Below the pieces are notes generated by a model. The model was not told where the DNA came from and did no database searches. It saw only the letters and a list, made by a program, of their open reading frames with translations. Source: Nitrosospira sp. (lineage in GTDB: Bacteria > Pseudomonadota > Gammaproteobacteria > Burkholderiales > Nitrosomonadaceae). Taken from it: 53,435 bases of DNA. The position numbers and the translations under genes were made by a program. Positions 7,016-15,177 of the stretch are shown one piece after another. Where the stretch lies: the NCBI GenBank assembly GCA_013821425.1, contig JACDGV010000018.1, positions 1 to 53,435 of the forward strand. The letters are read 5' to 3'. The first letter of the stretch is position 1. Every line of letters starts with the position of its first letter.

Positions 7016-7696
7016 ATGACTAGCCAATTAATAATGAATGATAAAGGGCGGGATGATTTAGGAGCATGTTTCGTCGATTCAATACTGTCCCCAGAGGTTA
7101 TAGAGCAAGCTGTAAGCCTACCTGACGCTATCTTCAGTCATCTAACAAGCGACACCGTCCTAGATAACATACCCGTGTTCGGATCAGTCTGGAAAATAAC
7201 TAAAGGCTGCTTGGCGTTTGGGGATTATATTTATTTAAGGAAAATTGCGTATTTCTTAGCCGGTTCCAGGAAACAAGATTTTCGCGAAAGGACACAATTT
7301 CAACAGCAATTGACAATAGACCATAAACTCCGCGCAAAAGTTGGAGAGCAACTTCTTTTACTTTTGGACAGCATTGACAATTATGAGAAGGCGACAATGC
7401 TAGCGAAGATTTTTGGAGCAAGGCTGAGAGAAGATATAGATGAGAATATATTTTTTAAGCTAGCTACTGCTATAAAGAATGCTTCAATTGCTGATCTTCG
7501 AGCGCTAGAACGCTCTTATAAAAAAATAGCTACTTATGACTCAAAGGCCGGTAAACCTTTCTCTGATACCTTGGACAATGCCACTGCTCAATCCTTATTC
7601 AATGTCGGATTAGTAAGGACGGATGGGGCTACAGAAACGCTTTATCTTCATAACGAGCTAGGTAGCCAACTCGTAACACTCTTAAAGAGCGAGTAG
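7016..7696 (+). CDS. Island protein of unknown function, 226 residues
   Basis: The protein has no signal peptide. Residues 45-90 (VLDNIPVFGSVWKITKGCLA, then DYIYLRKIAYFLAG) resemble the front of a scattered bacterial family in which an IPxxG turn is followed by an RDxxFLxKIxxFL helix. The middle (KLRAKVGEQLLLLLDSIDNY, EKATMLAKIFGA) is strongly amphipathic, and the C-terminus (ATAQSLFNVGLVRTDG, LYLHNELGSQLV) looks like a small winged-helix or beta segment. I recall family members on islands and phages without known function; membrane-associated exclusion or defence is only a guess. The ATG at 7016 has a weak ribosome site; the ATG at 7034 is an alternative. Confidence 0.7.
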   Translation: MTSQLIMNDKGRDDLGACFVDSILSPEVIEQAVSLPDAIFSHLTSDTVLDNIPVFGSVWKITKGCLAFGDYIYLRKIAYFLAGSRKQDFRERTQFQQQLTIDHKLRAKVGEQLLLLLDSIDNYEKATMLAKIFGARLREDIDENIFFKLATAIKNASIADLRALERSYKKIATYDSKAGKPFSDTLDNATAQSLFNVGLVRTDGATETLYLHNELGSQLVTLLKSE

Positions 7697-7761
7697 GGAG
7701 GAGCCTAGTCGTAATTACCGAGAATTAACCTGTATCTAGAAGAGGACGTATATGCGAAAAG

Positions 7762-7779
7762 TGCCCCACTAGCGTCCCA
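7762..7779 (+). promoter_or_regulatory. Candidate recombinase-binding site, copy 2
   Basis: TGCCCCACTAGCGTCCCA, in inverted orientation to the site upstream of the integrase (4897-4914) and identical outside the five central bases. It is about 50 bases inside the island from the 3' end of tRNA-Lys, where arm-type sites of tRNA-targeting integrases are expected. Confidence 0.45.
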
Positions 7780-7827
7780 TAGCAACAGGGTAGCGCACCA
7801 GAAATGGATCTAACTTATTGATTTTTT

Positions 7828-7903
7828 TGGTAGGCCGTGCGAGATTCGAACTCGCGACCAACGGATTAAAAGTCCGCTGCTCTACCAGCTGAGCTAACGA
7901 CCC
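7828..7903 (-). tRNA. tRNA-Lys (anticodon TTT)
   Basis: The minus strand reads GGGTCGT at the 5' end, a D-loop with AGCTCAGCTGGTAGAGC, an anticodon stem GCGGA/TCCGT around CTTTTAA (anticodon TTT), a T-arm with GTTCGAATC and an encoded 3' CCA, 76 bases in all. The acceptor stem has two G-U type pairs (G1-T72, T4-G69). Its 3' end faces the island, the usual polarity for tRNA-targeting integrases. A second copy of its 3' end, which would mark the other island border, is not in this window. Confidence 0.97.
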
Positions 7904-8045
7904 AAAATACCTATGTAGTTCTCCGAGGGACGTGCATTATACCGGCTGACCCCATCTTGTATAAAGTGTTTTGGAGGTTCATTTGCAGCTCGGCCGCTCT
8001 GCCTCGCCGCAAATTGCTTTAAACTCCCTGTATGCAGGGGGATTG

Positions 8046-9158
8046 TTGAGCGACGTAATCGTTATAGGCGGTGGTATCGCCGGGCTGGCCACGGCCCGCG
8101 AATTATTGCGGCGGGGGGCGACCGTTACCCTGCTGGAACGCAATCGCTGCGGGCAGGAGTCTTCCTGGGCGGGCGCAGGCATCCTTTCCCCATTATTGCC
8201 CTGGGATTATCCCGAACAAGTGACTCAACTGACGCAACTGAGCAACCGGCTGTATCCGCAGTTCATCGAGGGGTTGCGAGCGGAAACAGGCATTGACCCC
8301 GAGTATCTGGCCAGCGGCATGGTGGTGCTGACGGGACCCCGAAACGTGGCGGAGGAGGCGCTACAACATGCTCGCCATCTGACAGCCGAGGCTTGGTGCG
8401 CCAGGCATGACTTCCCCATGAAAAGGGTTTGCTCGCATGAGTTCGCGCCGGTGCTTGCACGCGACGAACCGGCGCTATGGCTGCCGGGCGTCTGCCAGGT
8501 GCGCAACCCCCGTTTGCTGCGGGCATTGATAAGGGCCGTAGAACTGAGCGGGGGCGTCATCGTCGATCATGCCGAGGTAGCGAGCTGGAAGATCGCCCGA
8601 GGCCGGGTTCAATCGGTTGGCACCAGCGGCGGCGAGGAATACAGCGCGGCAAGCTATATCGTTACCGCCGGGGCATGGAGCCGACAGCTTTTACACGAAC
8701 ATGCGTTAGCGCTGGACATCTGGCCCGCCCGCGGCCAGATACTTCTGTTCGAGGCGCAGCGTGGATTGCTCGACACCATCGTGTTACGGGAATCGGATAA
8801 TTTCTATTTGATTCCGCGCCGGGATGGATACGTGCTGGCCGGAAGCACCGTGGAGGAAGCCGGCTTCGACAATTCCCGCACCGCTGGGGTGCGGGAATTG
8901 CTGCTGTCAAAGGCACGCGCTCTCGTGCCTGAACTGACCGGGGAGATTCTTGCCGGCCACTGGGCGGGCCTGCGGCCCGGCTCCCGAGATAATATGCCCG
9001 TTATCGATCGTCACCCGGCAATCCCAAACCTTTACCTTAACAGCGGCCATTATCGTTACGGGGTGACTATGGCGCCAGGCAGCGCCCAGCTTATATCCAA
9101 CATGCTCCTGGGCGAGCCCCAGCCCATAGACGTTACGCCGTATCGATGGCCGGTATGA
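8046..9158 (+). CDS. thiO: Glycine oxidase ThiO (FAD-dependent)
   Basis: A cytoplasmic FAD amine oxidase of the DAO family; ThiO converts glycine to iminoglycine for the thiazole half of thiamine. The N-terminus has the dinucleotide motif VIVIGGGIAGLATAREL followed by LLERNRCGQESSWAGAGIL, and the C-terminus has GHWAGLRPGSRDNMPVIDR and a final HYRYGVTMAPGSAQL, all typical of ThiO. TTG at 8046 is preferred because GGGGG stands just upstream and it gives about 370 residues, the family length. An upstream TTG at 7971 would add 25 residues. No other thi gene is nearby. Other glycine/D-amino-acid oxidases cannot be excluded. Confidence 0.85.
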   Translation: MSDVIVIGGGIAGLATARELLRRGATVTLLERNRCGQESSWAGAGILSPLLPWDYPEQVTQLTQLSNRLYPQFIEGLRAETGIDPEYLASGMVVLTGPRNVAEEALQHARHLTAEAWCARHDFPMKRVCSHEFAPVLARDEPALWLPGVCQVRNPRLLRALIRAVELSGGVIVDHAEVASWKIARGRVQSVGTSGGEEYSAASYIVTAGAWSRQLLHEHALALDIWPARGQILLFEAQRGLLDTIVLRESDNFYLIPRRDGYVLAGSTVEEAGFDNSRTAGVRELLLSKARALVPELTGEILAGHWAGLRPGSRDNMPVIDRHPAIPNLYLNSGHYRYGVTMAPGSAQLISNMLLGEPQPIDVTPYRWPV

Positions 9159-9288
9159 ACGCCGGCACACGGCAGACTTCGCGCCTGATGGTATTTACTT
9201 GATTCGGCCCGCGCACAGTACGCTTTATGCTCGAGACACGCGGTGATAACATTGCGCTACTTTAACAAGGGCATAAGGCAACCGCATC

Positions 9289-10014
9289 ATGGCTGGTCAC
9301 AGCAAGTGGGCAAATATCAAACACAAGAAAGCGGCGCAGGACTCCAAGCGCGGCAAGATTTTCACCCGGCTCATCAAGGAAATTACCGTCGCTGCGCGGC
9401 TGGGCGGGGGTGACCCCAACAGTAATCCGAGGTTGCGCCTGGCGGTCGATAAGGCTTATGAGCAGAATATGCCCAAGGACAACGTGGAGCGCGCGATCAA
9501 GCGGGGCAGCGGCGATCTGGAGGGCGTAAACTATGAGGAAATACGATATGAAGGCTACGGCATCGCTGGCGCGGCCGTGCTGGTGGATTGTCTAACGGAC
9601 AACCGCGTTCGTACGGTTGCGGACGTGCGCCACGCTTTTACCAAGTATGGCGGCAATCTCGGCACGGATGGTTCGGTTGCGTTCCTGTTCCGGCATTGCG
9701 GACAACTGCTTTTTGCTCCCGGCACCGATGAAGACAAGCTGATGGAAGTCGCCCTCGAAGCCGGGGTGGAGGACGTCGTCAGCAACGATGACGGCAGCAT
9801 TGAAGTCATCACCGCCCCATATGAATTGATAGCTGTCAGGGAAGCGCTCGAGAAAGCCGGTCTCAAGGCTGAACTCGGCGAGGTGACAATGAAGCCGGTT
9901 AATGAGACCGGATTGGCAGGAGATGACTCGGAAAAAATGCAAAAACTGCTCGACGCGCTGGAAAATATCGACGATGTACAAGAGGTTTATACGACTGCTG
10001 CAATGGAAGAATAG
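9289..10014 (+). CDS. yebC: YebC/PmpR-family regulatory protein
   Basis: A 241-residue protein with the full TACO1/YebC signature: [20 protein letters not shown] at the start, then [36 protein letters not shown], and [11 protein letters not shown] where most members have F at the Cys-adjacent position. YebC proteins bind DNA as regulators and also help ribosomes through difficult sequences such as polyproline. Placement just before ruvC is common in proteobacteria. The start is standard, with an AAGG-like site upstream. Intact. Confidence 0.95.
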   Translation: MAGHSKWANIKHKKAAQDSKRGKIFTRLIKEITVAARLGGGDPNSNPRLRLAVDKAYEQNMPKDNVERAIKRGSGDLEGVNYEEIRYEGYGIAGAAVLVDCLTDNRVRTVADVRHAFTKYGGNLGTDGSVAFLFRHCGQLLFAPGTDEDKLMEVALEAGVEDVVSNDDGSIEVITAPYELIAVREALEKAGLKAELGEVTMKPVNETGLAGDDSEKMQKLLDALENIDDVQEVYTTAAMEE

Positions 10015-10126
10015 TTTTTGTGGTGAGCTTTAGCCTCATATCGTCCGAGATCGTGTGTAATTTTTCCTTACTCGCCCGGTTTGCCATTCTCGTGAAAGCG
10101 AGCTTGCCCTTTATAGAGGTCCGGAA

Positions 10127-10645
10127 ATCCGTATCCTTGGCATAGATCCCGGCTTGCGTATTACCGGTTTTGGCGTCATTGAAAAAACCGGGGGCAAGCT
10201 GGTGTATGTCAGCAGCGGGTGCATCAAAACCCGAGAGGGCGGATTGCCGCTGCGCCTGAAATCCATTATGGATCACCTCAACGAAGTCATCTTGCAGCAT
10301 CGTCCCGACCAGGTCGCGGTGGAGCAAGTGTTCGTCAATGTCAATCCCAAATCCACGCTGATGCTCGGGCAGGCACGCGGCGCCGCTATCTGTACGGCGG
10401 TATTGAACAATCTGATCGTTGCCGAATACACGGCACTACAGATCAAGCAGGCCGTGGTGGGCAAGGGCCACGCGAAAAAGGAGCAGGTGCAGGAAATGGT
10501 CAAGCGCCTGTTAAAGCTTGCGGGAAGTCCCGGCGCGGACTCGGCCGATGCCCTCGCGTGCGCGATCTGTCATGCCCATGGCGGACTGGGACTGGGCGGG
10601 ATCTCGACCGCAGGCTACCGCATGAAGCGCGGACGGTTGGTATGA
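10127..10645 (+). CDS. ruvC: Holliday junction resolvase RuvC, apparent ATC start
   Basis: RuvC is the endonuclease that resolves Holliday junctions moved by RuvAB. Read from ATC at 10127, the protein is 172 residues, as in E. coli (173), and starts (M)[19 protein letters not shown], placing catalytic Asp7 correctly. The second acidic residue is in VAVEQVFVN, and the last pair is in [22 protein letters not shown] stands 7 bases before the ATC. In frame, between the stop at 10058 and 10127, there is no ATG, GTG, TTG or CTG. The next start, TTG at 10154, would remove Asp7. Either translation begins at ATC or a base is miscalled. ruvA follows through a small overlapping ORF. Confidence 0.9.
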   Translation: MRILGIDPGLRITGFGVIEKTGGKLVYVSSGCIKTREGGLPLRLKSIMDHLNEVILQHRPDQVAVEQVFVNVNPKSTLMLGQARGAAICTAVLNNLIVAEYTALQIKQAVVGKGHAKKEQVQEMVKRLLKLAGSPGADSADALACAICHAHGGLGLGGISTAGYRMKRGRLV

Positions 10646-10755
10646 CCGCTATCCGGCGGCTGCATCGCTTATTTCGGTTTAACGTGACCCGCACCGCCGT
10701 TCCGTCCGACCTGAGCTTCGCTTTTCTGATGCGTTCGCTACAGGACTTGGAATGA
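10642..10755 (+). CDS. 37-codon ORF bridging ruvC and ruvA
   Basis: The ORF starts with an ATG that overlaps the ruvC stop (ATGA) and ends with a TGA that overlaps the ruvA start (ATGA). It encodes a basic peptide ([20 protein letters not shown], then [17 protein letters not shown]). Overlaps at both ends suggest it passes ribosomes from ruvC to ruvA, like a translational coupler. The peptide itself matches no family I know and may not be functional. Confidence 0.4.
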   Translation: MTAIRRLHRLFRFNVTRTAVPSDLSFAFLMRSLQDLE

Positions 10756-11345
10756 TCGGTAGAATAACCGGCCTGCTGCTGGAAAAGATTCCGCCGCTGG
10801 TGCTGATTGACGTCCAGGGCGTCGGCTATGAGGTTGACGTGCCGATGAGCACATTCTATAACCTGCCCACGGTCGGTACGCAGATTACGCTTCATACCCA
10901 TCTCGTCGTGCGGGAAGATGTGCACCTGCTGTTTGGTTTCGCCACAGAAGCAGAGCGGCAGGCTTTCCGCCAGCTCGTGAAAATTTCGGGTGTTGGCGCA
11001 AGAACCTCGCTGGCCCTGCTATCGGGCTTGAGTGTGGCCGATTTGCATCGGGCGGTAGCGGCTCAGGATAGCGGAAGGCTGCTCAAAATTCCTGGCATCG
11101 GTAGAAAAACCGCCGAACGCCTGCTGCTCGAATTGCGCGACAAGCTCGACCCGCGCGCGGCAGGCGCAACGGATGCAGCGGGCGCCCCGCGTTCGTCAAC
11201 AAGCGGGAGTGACGTGCTTAATGCCCTGCTGGCTCTGGGGTATAATGACCGCGAAGCCAATTGGGCCGTTCGGCAGCTATCCGGGGACGTTTCCCTATCC
11301 GACGGCATCCGCCAGACATTGCAGCTTCTTTCGAAAGAAAAGTAG
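10752..11345 (+). CDS. ruvA: Holliday junction DNA helicase subunit RuvA
   Basis: RuvA binds the four-way junction as a tetramer and loads the RuvB motor. The 197-residue protein has the N-terminal OB-fold ([20 protein letters not shown]), two helix-hairpin-helix motifs ([18 protein letters not shown] and [18 protein letters not shown], about residues 75-125), a flexible Ala/Gly-rich linker, and the C-terminal three-helix RuvB-binding domain ([20 protein letters not shown]). Length is normal. Its start overlaps the stop of the small ORF before it. Confidence 0.97.
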   Translation: MIGRITGLLLEKIPPLVLIDVQGVGYEVDVPMSTFYNLPTVGTQITLHTHLVVREDVHLLFGFATEAERQAFRQLVKISGVGARTSLALLSGLSVADLHRAVAAQDSGRLLKIPGIGRKTAERLLLELRDKLDPRAAGATDAAGAPRSSTSGSDVLNALLALGYNDREANWAVRQLSGDVSLSDGIRQTLQLLSKEK

Positions 11346-11440
11346 TAGTTGAAAGTCCCGATCATAGAGCTGGCAACAATCCGGGATCGCTTGGCTCCAA
11401 TTACCCCTCGGCAGCAAAACTGCGGGGCTCGCATATTTGA

Positions 11441-12484
11441 ATGATTGAAACCGATCGTCTGATCACCTCCGCAACTGTTTCTCCCAAGGAAGAGGAGCTG
11501 GAGCGCGCGTTGCGCCCCAAGCACCTGGCTGAATATGTGGGGCAGGAAAAAATTCGCGGGCAGCTGCAGATATTCATCGAAGCCGCAAGGCGGAGAAGGG
11601 AAGCGCTGGACCACGTACTGCTGTTCGGCCCGCCGGGTCTGGGCAAGACCACGCTTGCTCATATTATCGCCAGGGAAATGGGTGTAAGCCTGCGCCATAC
11701 GTCCGGCCCCGTGCTCGAACGGCCCGGCGACCTTGCCGCCCTCCTGACCAATCTCGAACCCAACGATGTGCTGTTCATCGATGAAATCCATCGTCTTTCC
11801 CCTATAGTGGAGGAGATTCTCTACCCCGCCCTGGAGGATTATCAGCTCGACATCATGATCGGCGAAGGCCCTGCGGCGCGCTCGGTCAAGCTGGATTTGC
11901 CGCCGTTTACCCTGGTGGGGGCGACCACTCGCGCAGGCATGCTGACAAACCCCTTGCGTGACCGCTTTGGCATCATCTCGCGCCTGGAATTTTATTCCGT
12001 CGAAGAGCTGACCAAAATCGTGACGCGATCGGCTGCCTTATTGAAGGCGGAAATTTTCGGTGATGGCGCGGTGGAAATTGCACGCCGCTCGCGCGGGACT
12101 CCCCGTATCGTCAACCGCCTGCTGCGGCGAGTACGCGATTTTGCCGAAGTCAGGGCCGATGGCCGTATTACGCGTCAAGTGGCGGATGCGGCATTGATTA
12201 TGCTGGACGTGGACGTCATTGGTCTGGACGTAATGGACAGAAAGCTACTCCTGGCTGTTATGGAAAAATTTGGCGGCGGCCCGGTCGGAGTGGATAATCT
12301 CGCTGCCGCCATCAGTGAAGAACGCGGCACTATCGAAGACGTACTGGAACCCTACCTGATCCAGCAGGGCTATATGAAGCGTACGCCGCGTGGTCGCATG
12401 GCAACGGCTATCGCCTACCAGCATTTCGGCTTGGCACTGCCAAAGAACGGGTTGAGCGGGGGGTTGTGGGATGAGAGTCAGTGA
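11441..12484 (+). CDS. ruvB: Holliday junction branch-migration ATPase RuvB
   Basis: A 347-residue AAA+ motor that drives branch migration with RuvA. It has the RuvB N-terminus ([18 protein letters not shown]), Walker [13 protein letters not shown], Walker B FIDEIHRL, sensor 1 VGATTRAG with the arginine finger in LRDRFG, and the C-terminal winged helix ending [17 protein letters not shown]. It lies 95 bases after ruvA in the same direction and is probably co-transcribed. Intact. Confidence 0.97.
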   Translation: MIETDRLITSATVSPKEEELERALRPKHLAEYVGQEKIRGQLQIFIEAARRRREALDHVLLFGPPGLGKTTLAHIIAREMGVSLRHTSGPVLERPGDLAALLTNLEPNDVLFIDEIHRLSPIVEEILYPALEDYQLDIMIGEGPAARSVKLDLPPFTLVGATTRAGMLTNPLRDRFGIISRLEFYSVEELTKIVTRSAALLKAEIFGDGAVEIARRSRGTPRIVNRLLRRVRDFAEVRADGRITRQVADAALIMLDVDVIGLDVMDRKLLLAVMEKFGGGPVGVDNLAAAISEERGTIEDVLEPYLIQQGYMKRTPRGRMATAIAYQHFGLALPKNGLSGGLWDESQ

Positions 12485-12611
12485 GTCCAGAGCAGTAAAA
12501 TAACCCAGGCTGAGCTGATGCGGCATTTTTTTTACGACACTGCCTGGACACGCGAACTCCCCGTTAACGTTAGTTTAACCTGCCGGATAAGTTTTAAGTG
12601 TCGCGAGATAG

Positions 12612-13034
12612 ATGATTAACCCGGCTCTTAACGCGGCTTTCACCCTGCCAGTGCGGGTCTATTATCAGGACACCGATGCGGGCGGAGTGGTTTATCATTC
12701 TACCTATCTGGATTTCATGGAGCGCACCCGTTACGAATGGTTGCGGGAGCAGGGCTTCGATATACATTCATTGGTTCAGGTACACAAGGTGATTTTCATG
12801 GTTCGTTCGCTTAGCATCGAGTACTTCAAACCGGCATTGCTGGACGATCTGCTCCAGGTTACTGCTCAGGCGGTAGAGCTAGGCAGAAGCCGCATTACTA
12901 TCTTGCAGCATGTGCTGCGCGGAACAGCCACGCTGGCCAGCGCCACGGTCCAGGCGGTATGCGTGGGGACAGAGAGCCACAGGCCGGTGAGCGTGCCGGC
13001 GCCGTTGCGCCACAAACTGGAAATACGCTCATGA
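12612..13034 (+). CDS. ybgC: Tol-Pal associated acyl-CoA thioesterase YbgC
   Basis: A 140-residue hotdog-fold thioesterase with the 4-hydroxybenzoyl-CoA thioesterase-type motif VYYQDTDAGGVVYHSTYLDF, in which the first Asp of DTD is the catalytic residue, followed by MERTRYEWL. YbgC hydrolyses short acyl-CoA thioesters and is tied to phospholipid and envelope metabolism at the Tol-Pal locus. The stop overlaps the tolQ start (ATGA), so this is the first gene of the tol operon here. Confidence 0.93.
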   Translation: MINPALNAAFTLPVRVYYQDTDAGGVVYHSTYLDFMERTRYEWLREQGFDIHSLVQVHKVIFMVRSLSIEYFKPALLDDLLQVTAQAVELGRSRITILQHVLRGTATLASATVQAVCVGTESHRPVSVPAPLRHKLEIRS

Positions 13035-13717
13035 ACCCGGCAGTTACGCAGGACATGTCTTTTTTTCATCTCGTCGGCACCGCGAGCCTGCCAGTGCAAC
13101 TCGTTATGGTGCTGCTGCTGCTGACTTCCTTTTTGTCATGGTGGTTCATCTTTCGCAAGATGTTTGTTATCCGGCACGCCATCCGCCAGAGCGATGAGTT
13201 CGAAGATGTCTTCTGGAGGGGGTCGGATCTCAACGTACTTTTCCAAAGCGCAGCCGCCTCCCGTCACAGCGCGGGCAGCATGGAACGAATTTTCGAGGCG
13301 GGTTTTCGCGAGTTCATCAAACACAAGCGGCAGCCAGGCATGGATACCAGCGCCGTGATGGATGGTACGCGCCGGGCAATGCGGGCGACCTACCAGCGCG
13401 AAATGGACAGGCTTGAATCGCATCTCTCATTCCTGGCAACGGTGGGCTCGGTGAGCCCTTATGTCGGTCTGTTCGGTACTGTGTGGGGAATAATGAACTC
13501 CTTCCGGGGGCTGGCCAACGTTTCCCAAGCCACTATCGCGCATGTGGCACCAGGGATAGCGGAGGCGCTGATAGCCACGGCTATGGGATTATTCGCGGCC
13601 ATTCCCGCCGTGATCGCCTATAACCGGTACTCAAACAACATAGACCGGCTGGCAACCCGTTTTGAGAGCTTTATGGAAGAACTATCCAATGTATTGCAGC
13701 GGCAGGCCGCCGGATGA
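13031..13717 (+). CDS. tolQ: Tol-Pal proton-channel subunit TolQ
   Basis: A 228-residue inner-membrane protein of the MotA/TolQ/ExbB family, which with TolR uses proton-motive force to energise TolA during outer-membrane constriction. It has one N-terminal membrane segment (LPVQLVMVLLLLTSFLSWWF), a large cytoplasmic loop, and two C-terminal segments containing GSVSPYVGLFGTVWGIMNSF and APGIAEALIATAMGLFAAIP, the channel-lining signature. The ATG at 13031 overlaps the ybgC stop. Confidence 0.96.
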   Translation: MNPAVTQDMSFFHLVGTASLPVQLVMVLLLLTSFLSWWFIFRKMFVIRHAIRQSDEFEDVFWRGSDLNVLFQSAAASRHSAGSMERIFEAGFREFIKHKRQPGMDTSAVMDGTRRAMRATYQREMDRLESHLSFLATVGSVSPYVGLFGTVWGIMNSFRGLANVSQATIAHVAPGIAEALIATAMGLFAAIPAVIAYNRYSNNIDRLATRFESFMEELSNVLQRQAAG

Positions 13718-13741
13718 GCATAACGGTGTGGGATCGTTACC

Positions 13742-14158
13742 GTGACTGACCGCCGCGCTAAACGTCGCCTGATGAACGAGATCAACGTCGTGCCGTACAT
13801 CGACGTCATGCTCGTGCTGCTTGTGATCTTCATGATTACCGCGCCACTCATCAGTCCTGGCCAGATCGAATTGCCGCAGGTAGGAAAATCCCTGGCGCCC
13901 CCGGTCGCGCCCTTGGAAGTGATCATCAAGGCCGACGGTAGCCTGAGATTGCATGACCGCTCGGGAACGGGGGGCGAACTCCAAATTAGCCGTGAAGAAC
14001 TGGTTGAAGCCGTTAAACGACAGCAGACACTCAATACCGAGCAGCCCGTGGTCATCGCCGGCGATAAAAGCGTGCGTTACGAAGAAGTGATGAATGTCAT
14101 GGACATCCTGCAACAGCAGCAGGTGAGAAAGGTGGGGTTGCTGGCGAGACCAAAATGA
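13742..14158 (+). CDS. tolR: Tol-Pal subunit TolR (ExbD/TolR family), GTG start
   Basis: A 138-residue inner-membrane protein with a short cytoplasmic start (RAKRRLMNEINVVPYIDVML), one transmembrane helix (VLLVIFMITAPL) that holds the conserved proton-carrying Asp in PYIDVMLVLL, and a periplasmic ExbD/TolR domain (residues 45-135, with PVVIAGDKSVRYEEVMNVMD). The start is GTG at 13742. It pairs with TolQ just upstream. Confidence 0.95.
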   Translation: MTDRRAKRRLMNEINVVPYIDVMLVLLVIFMITAPLISPGQIELPQVGKSLAPPVAPLEVIIKADGSLRLHDRSGTGGELQISREELVEAVKRQQTLNTEQPVVIAGDKSVRYEEVMNVMDILQQQQVRKVGLLARPK

Positions 14159-14301
14159 GGTGCGGATGCTTGCAGCAGTTGATCTCGTCCAGTTTGTAGC
14201 TGGAAGAGTATTTCACCTGATCTGCGTGTCGATAATTTTTGGTTCCGTCCTGTCTTGCCCGAACTTTGAATTTTGGAGACGCCCTTCTTATATATGAGTA
14301 C

Positions 14302-15177
14302 ATGATGAGCGGAATGGCACTGCGAGATTCCGCGCACCTAGAGCCGGGGCGAGTAACAGCGGGTGTGCTGGCGGGAGTGGTACATGTTGTTTTTCTCGCT
14401 TTCCTGATTTTCGGGCTGGATTGGAAAACACAGCCGCCCGAGGGCATTATGGTAGATCTATGGAGCAGCCTGCCCCCCCCTCCGCCGGCTGTCCAGCCGG
14501 TGATTAAAGCACCGCCTGCCGCGCCTAAACAGGTTGAACCGCCGCCTCCTGAAGTTAAGCCGTCACCACCGAAACCGGAGGCGCCGCCTCCCGTCAAGGC
14601 CGATATAGTCCTGAAGGAAAAAATCGAGAAACCGAAGCCCATTGAAAAAAAGCCCATCGAAAAGAAGCCCATCGAAAAGAAGCCCATAGAGAAAAAACCG
14701 GTAGAGAAAAAGCCGCCCGAAAAAAAACAGGTGGAAAAAAAGCGGGAGGAAGAAAAGCAGCGGGTGCAGAAAGACCTGGAAGAGCAGAAGGCGAAAGAAC
14801 AGGAAGCTAGGATCACGGCCGAGGTTGAGCAGCTTCGACAGGAGCAGGAAGCGAATGACAAGCTGCAGCAGCTGGCGGCGCAGTCCCACCTGACGGATCT
14901 CATGGCGGAATACAAGGCAAAAATCCTTGCGAAGATTAAAAGAAACATCGTCATGCCTCCCGGCCTGCCCGGTGACCCGGTTGCGGAATTTGATGTCACG
15001 CTGCTTCCAGGGGGCGATATCCTCCATGTGCGCCTGCGCAGGAGCAGCGGATACCCCGCTTTCGATAGCGCGGTGGAGCGCGGCATTTTATTATCACAGC
15101 CGCTTCCGTTGCCACCCGACCCAGCGCTTTTTTCCAGGTTCCGCAATTTGAGCCTTAAGGTGCACTACCGCGAATGA
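14302..15177 (+). CDS. tolA: Tol-Pal energy-transducing protein TolA
   Basis: TolA links the inner-membrane TolQR motor to TolB and Pal across the periplasm. There is a single N-terminal membrane anchor (GVLAGVVHVVFLAFLIFGLD, about residues 19-38), then a Pro/Lys/Glu-rich stretch that includes five near-identical KKPIE units (14635-14745), a coiled-coil helix (KQRVQKDLEEQKAKEQEARI), and a C-terminal TonB/TolA domain (IKRNIVMPPGLPGDPVAEFD, then GGDILHVRLRRSSGYPAFDS). The start is uncertain: ATG at 14302 is preferred, while the frame is open back to 14239. The stop overlaps tolB (ATGA). Confidence 0.93.
   Translation: MMSGMALRDSAHLEPGRVTAGVLAGVVHVVFLAFLIFGLDWKTQPPEGIMVDLWSSLPPPPPAVQPVIKAPPAAPKQVEPPPPEVKPSPPKPEAPPPVKADIVLKEKIEKPKPIEKKPIEKKPIEKKPIEKKPVEKKPPEKKQVEKKREEEKQRVQKDLEEQKAKEQEARITAEVEQLRQEQEANDKLQQLAAQSHLTDLMAEYKAKILAKIKRNIVMPPGLPGDPVAEFDVTLLPGGDILHVRLRRSSGYPAFDSAVERGILLSQPLPLPPDPALFSRFRNLSLKVHYRE
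14635..14745 (+). repeat. 15-bp tandem repeat encoding KKPIE units in tolA
   Basis: Four or five copies of a unit like AAGCCCATCGAAAAG follow one another, then drift (PVEKK, PPEKK, QVEKK). It codes the start of the periplasm-spanning rod of TolA. Copy number may vary between strains by slippage. Confidence 0.8.

Noticed and set aside
1-7827. A second copy of the tRNA-Lys 3' end marking the far island border
   Set aside because: None was found by eye in the window; the other border may lie beyond the left edge or have been removed by the IS.
10154-10645. ruvC starting at TTG 10154
   Set aside because: That start removes catalytic Asp7 and the first beta strand, and has no ribosome site.
14097-15146. 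349-codon leftward frame opposite tolA with repeated FFSMG units
   Set aside because: It is the antisense reading of the tolA Lys/Pro/Glu repeats; tolA is clear on the other strand.
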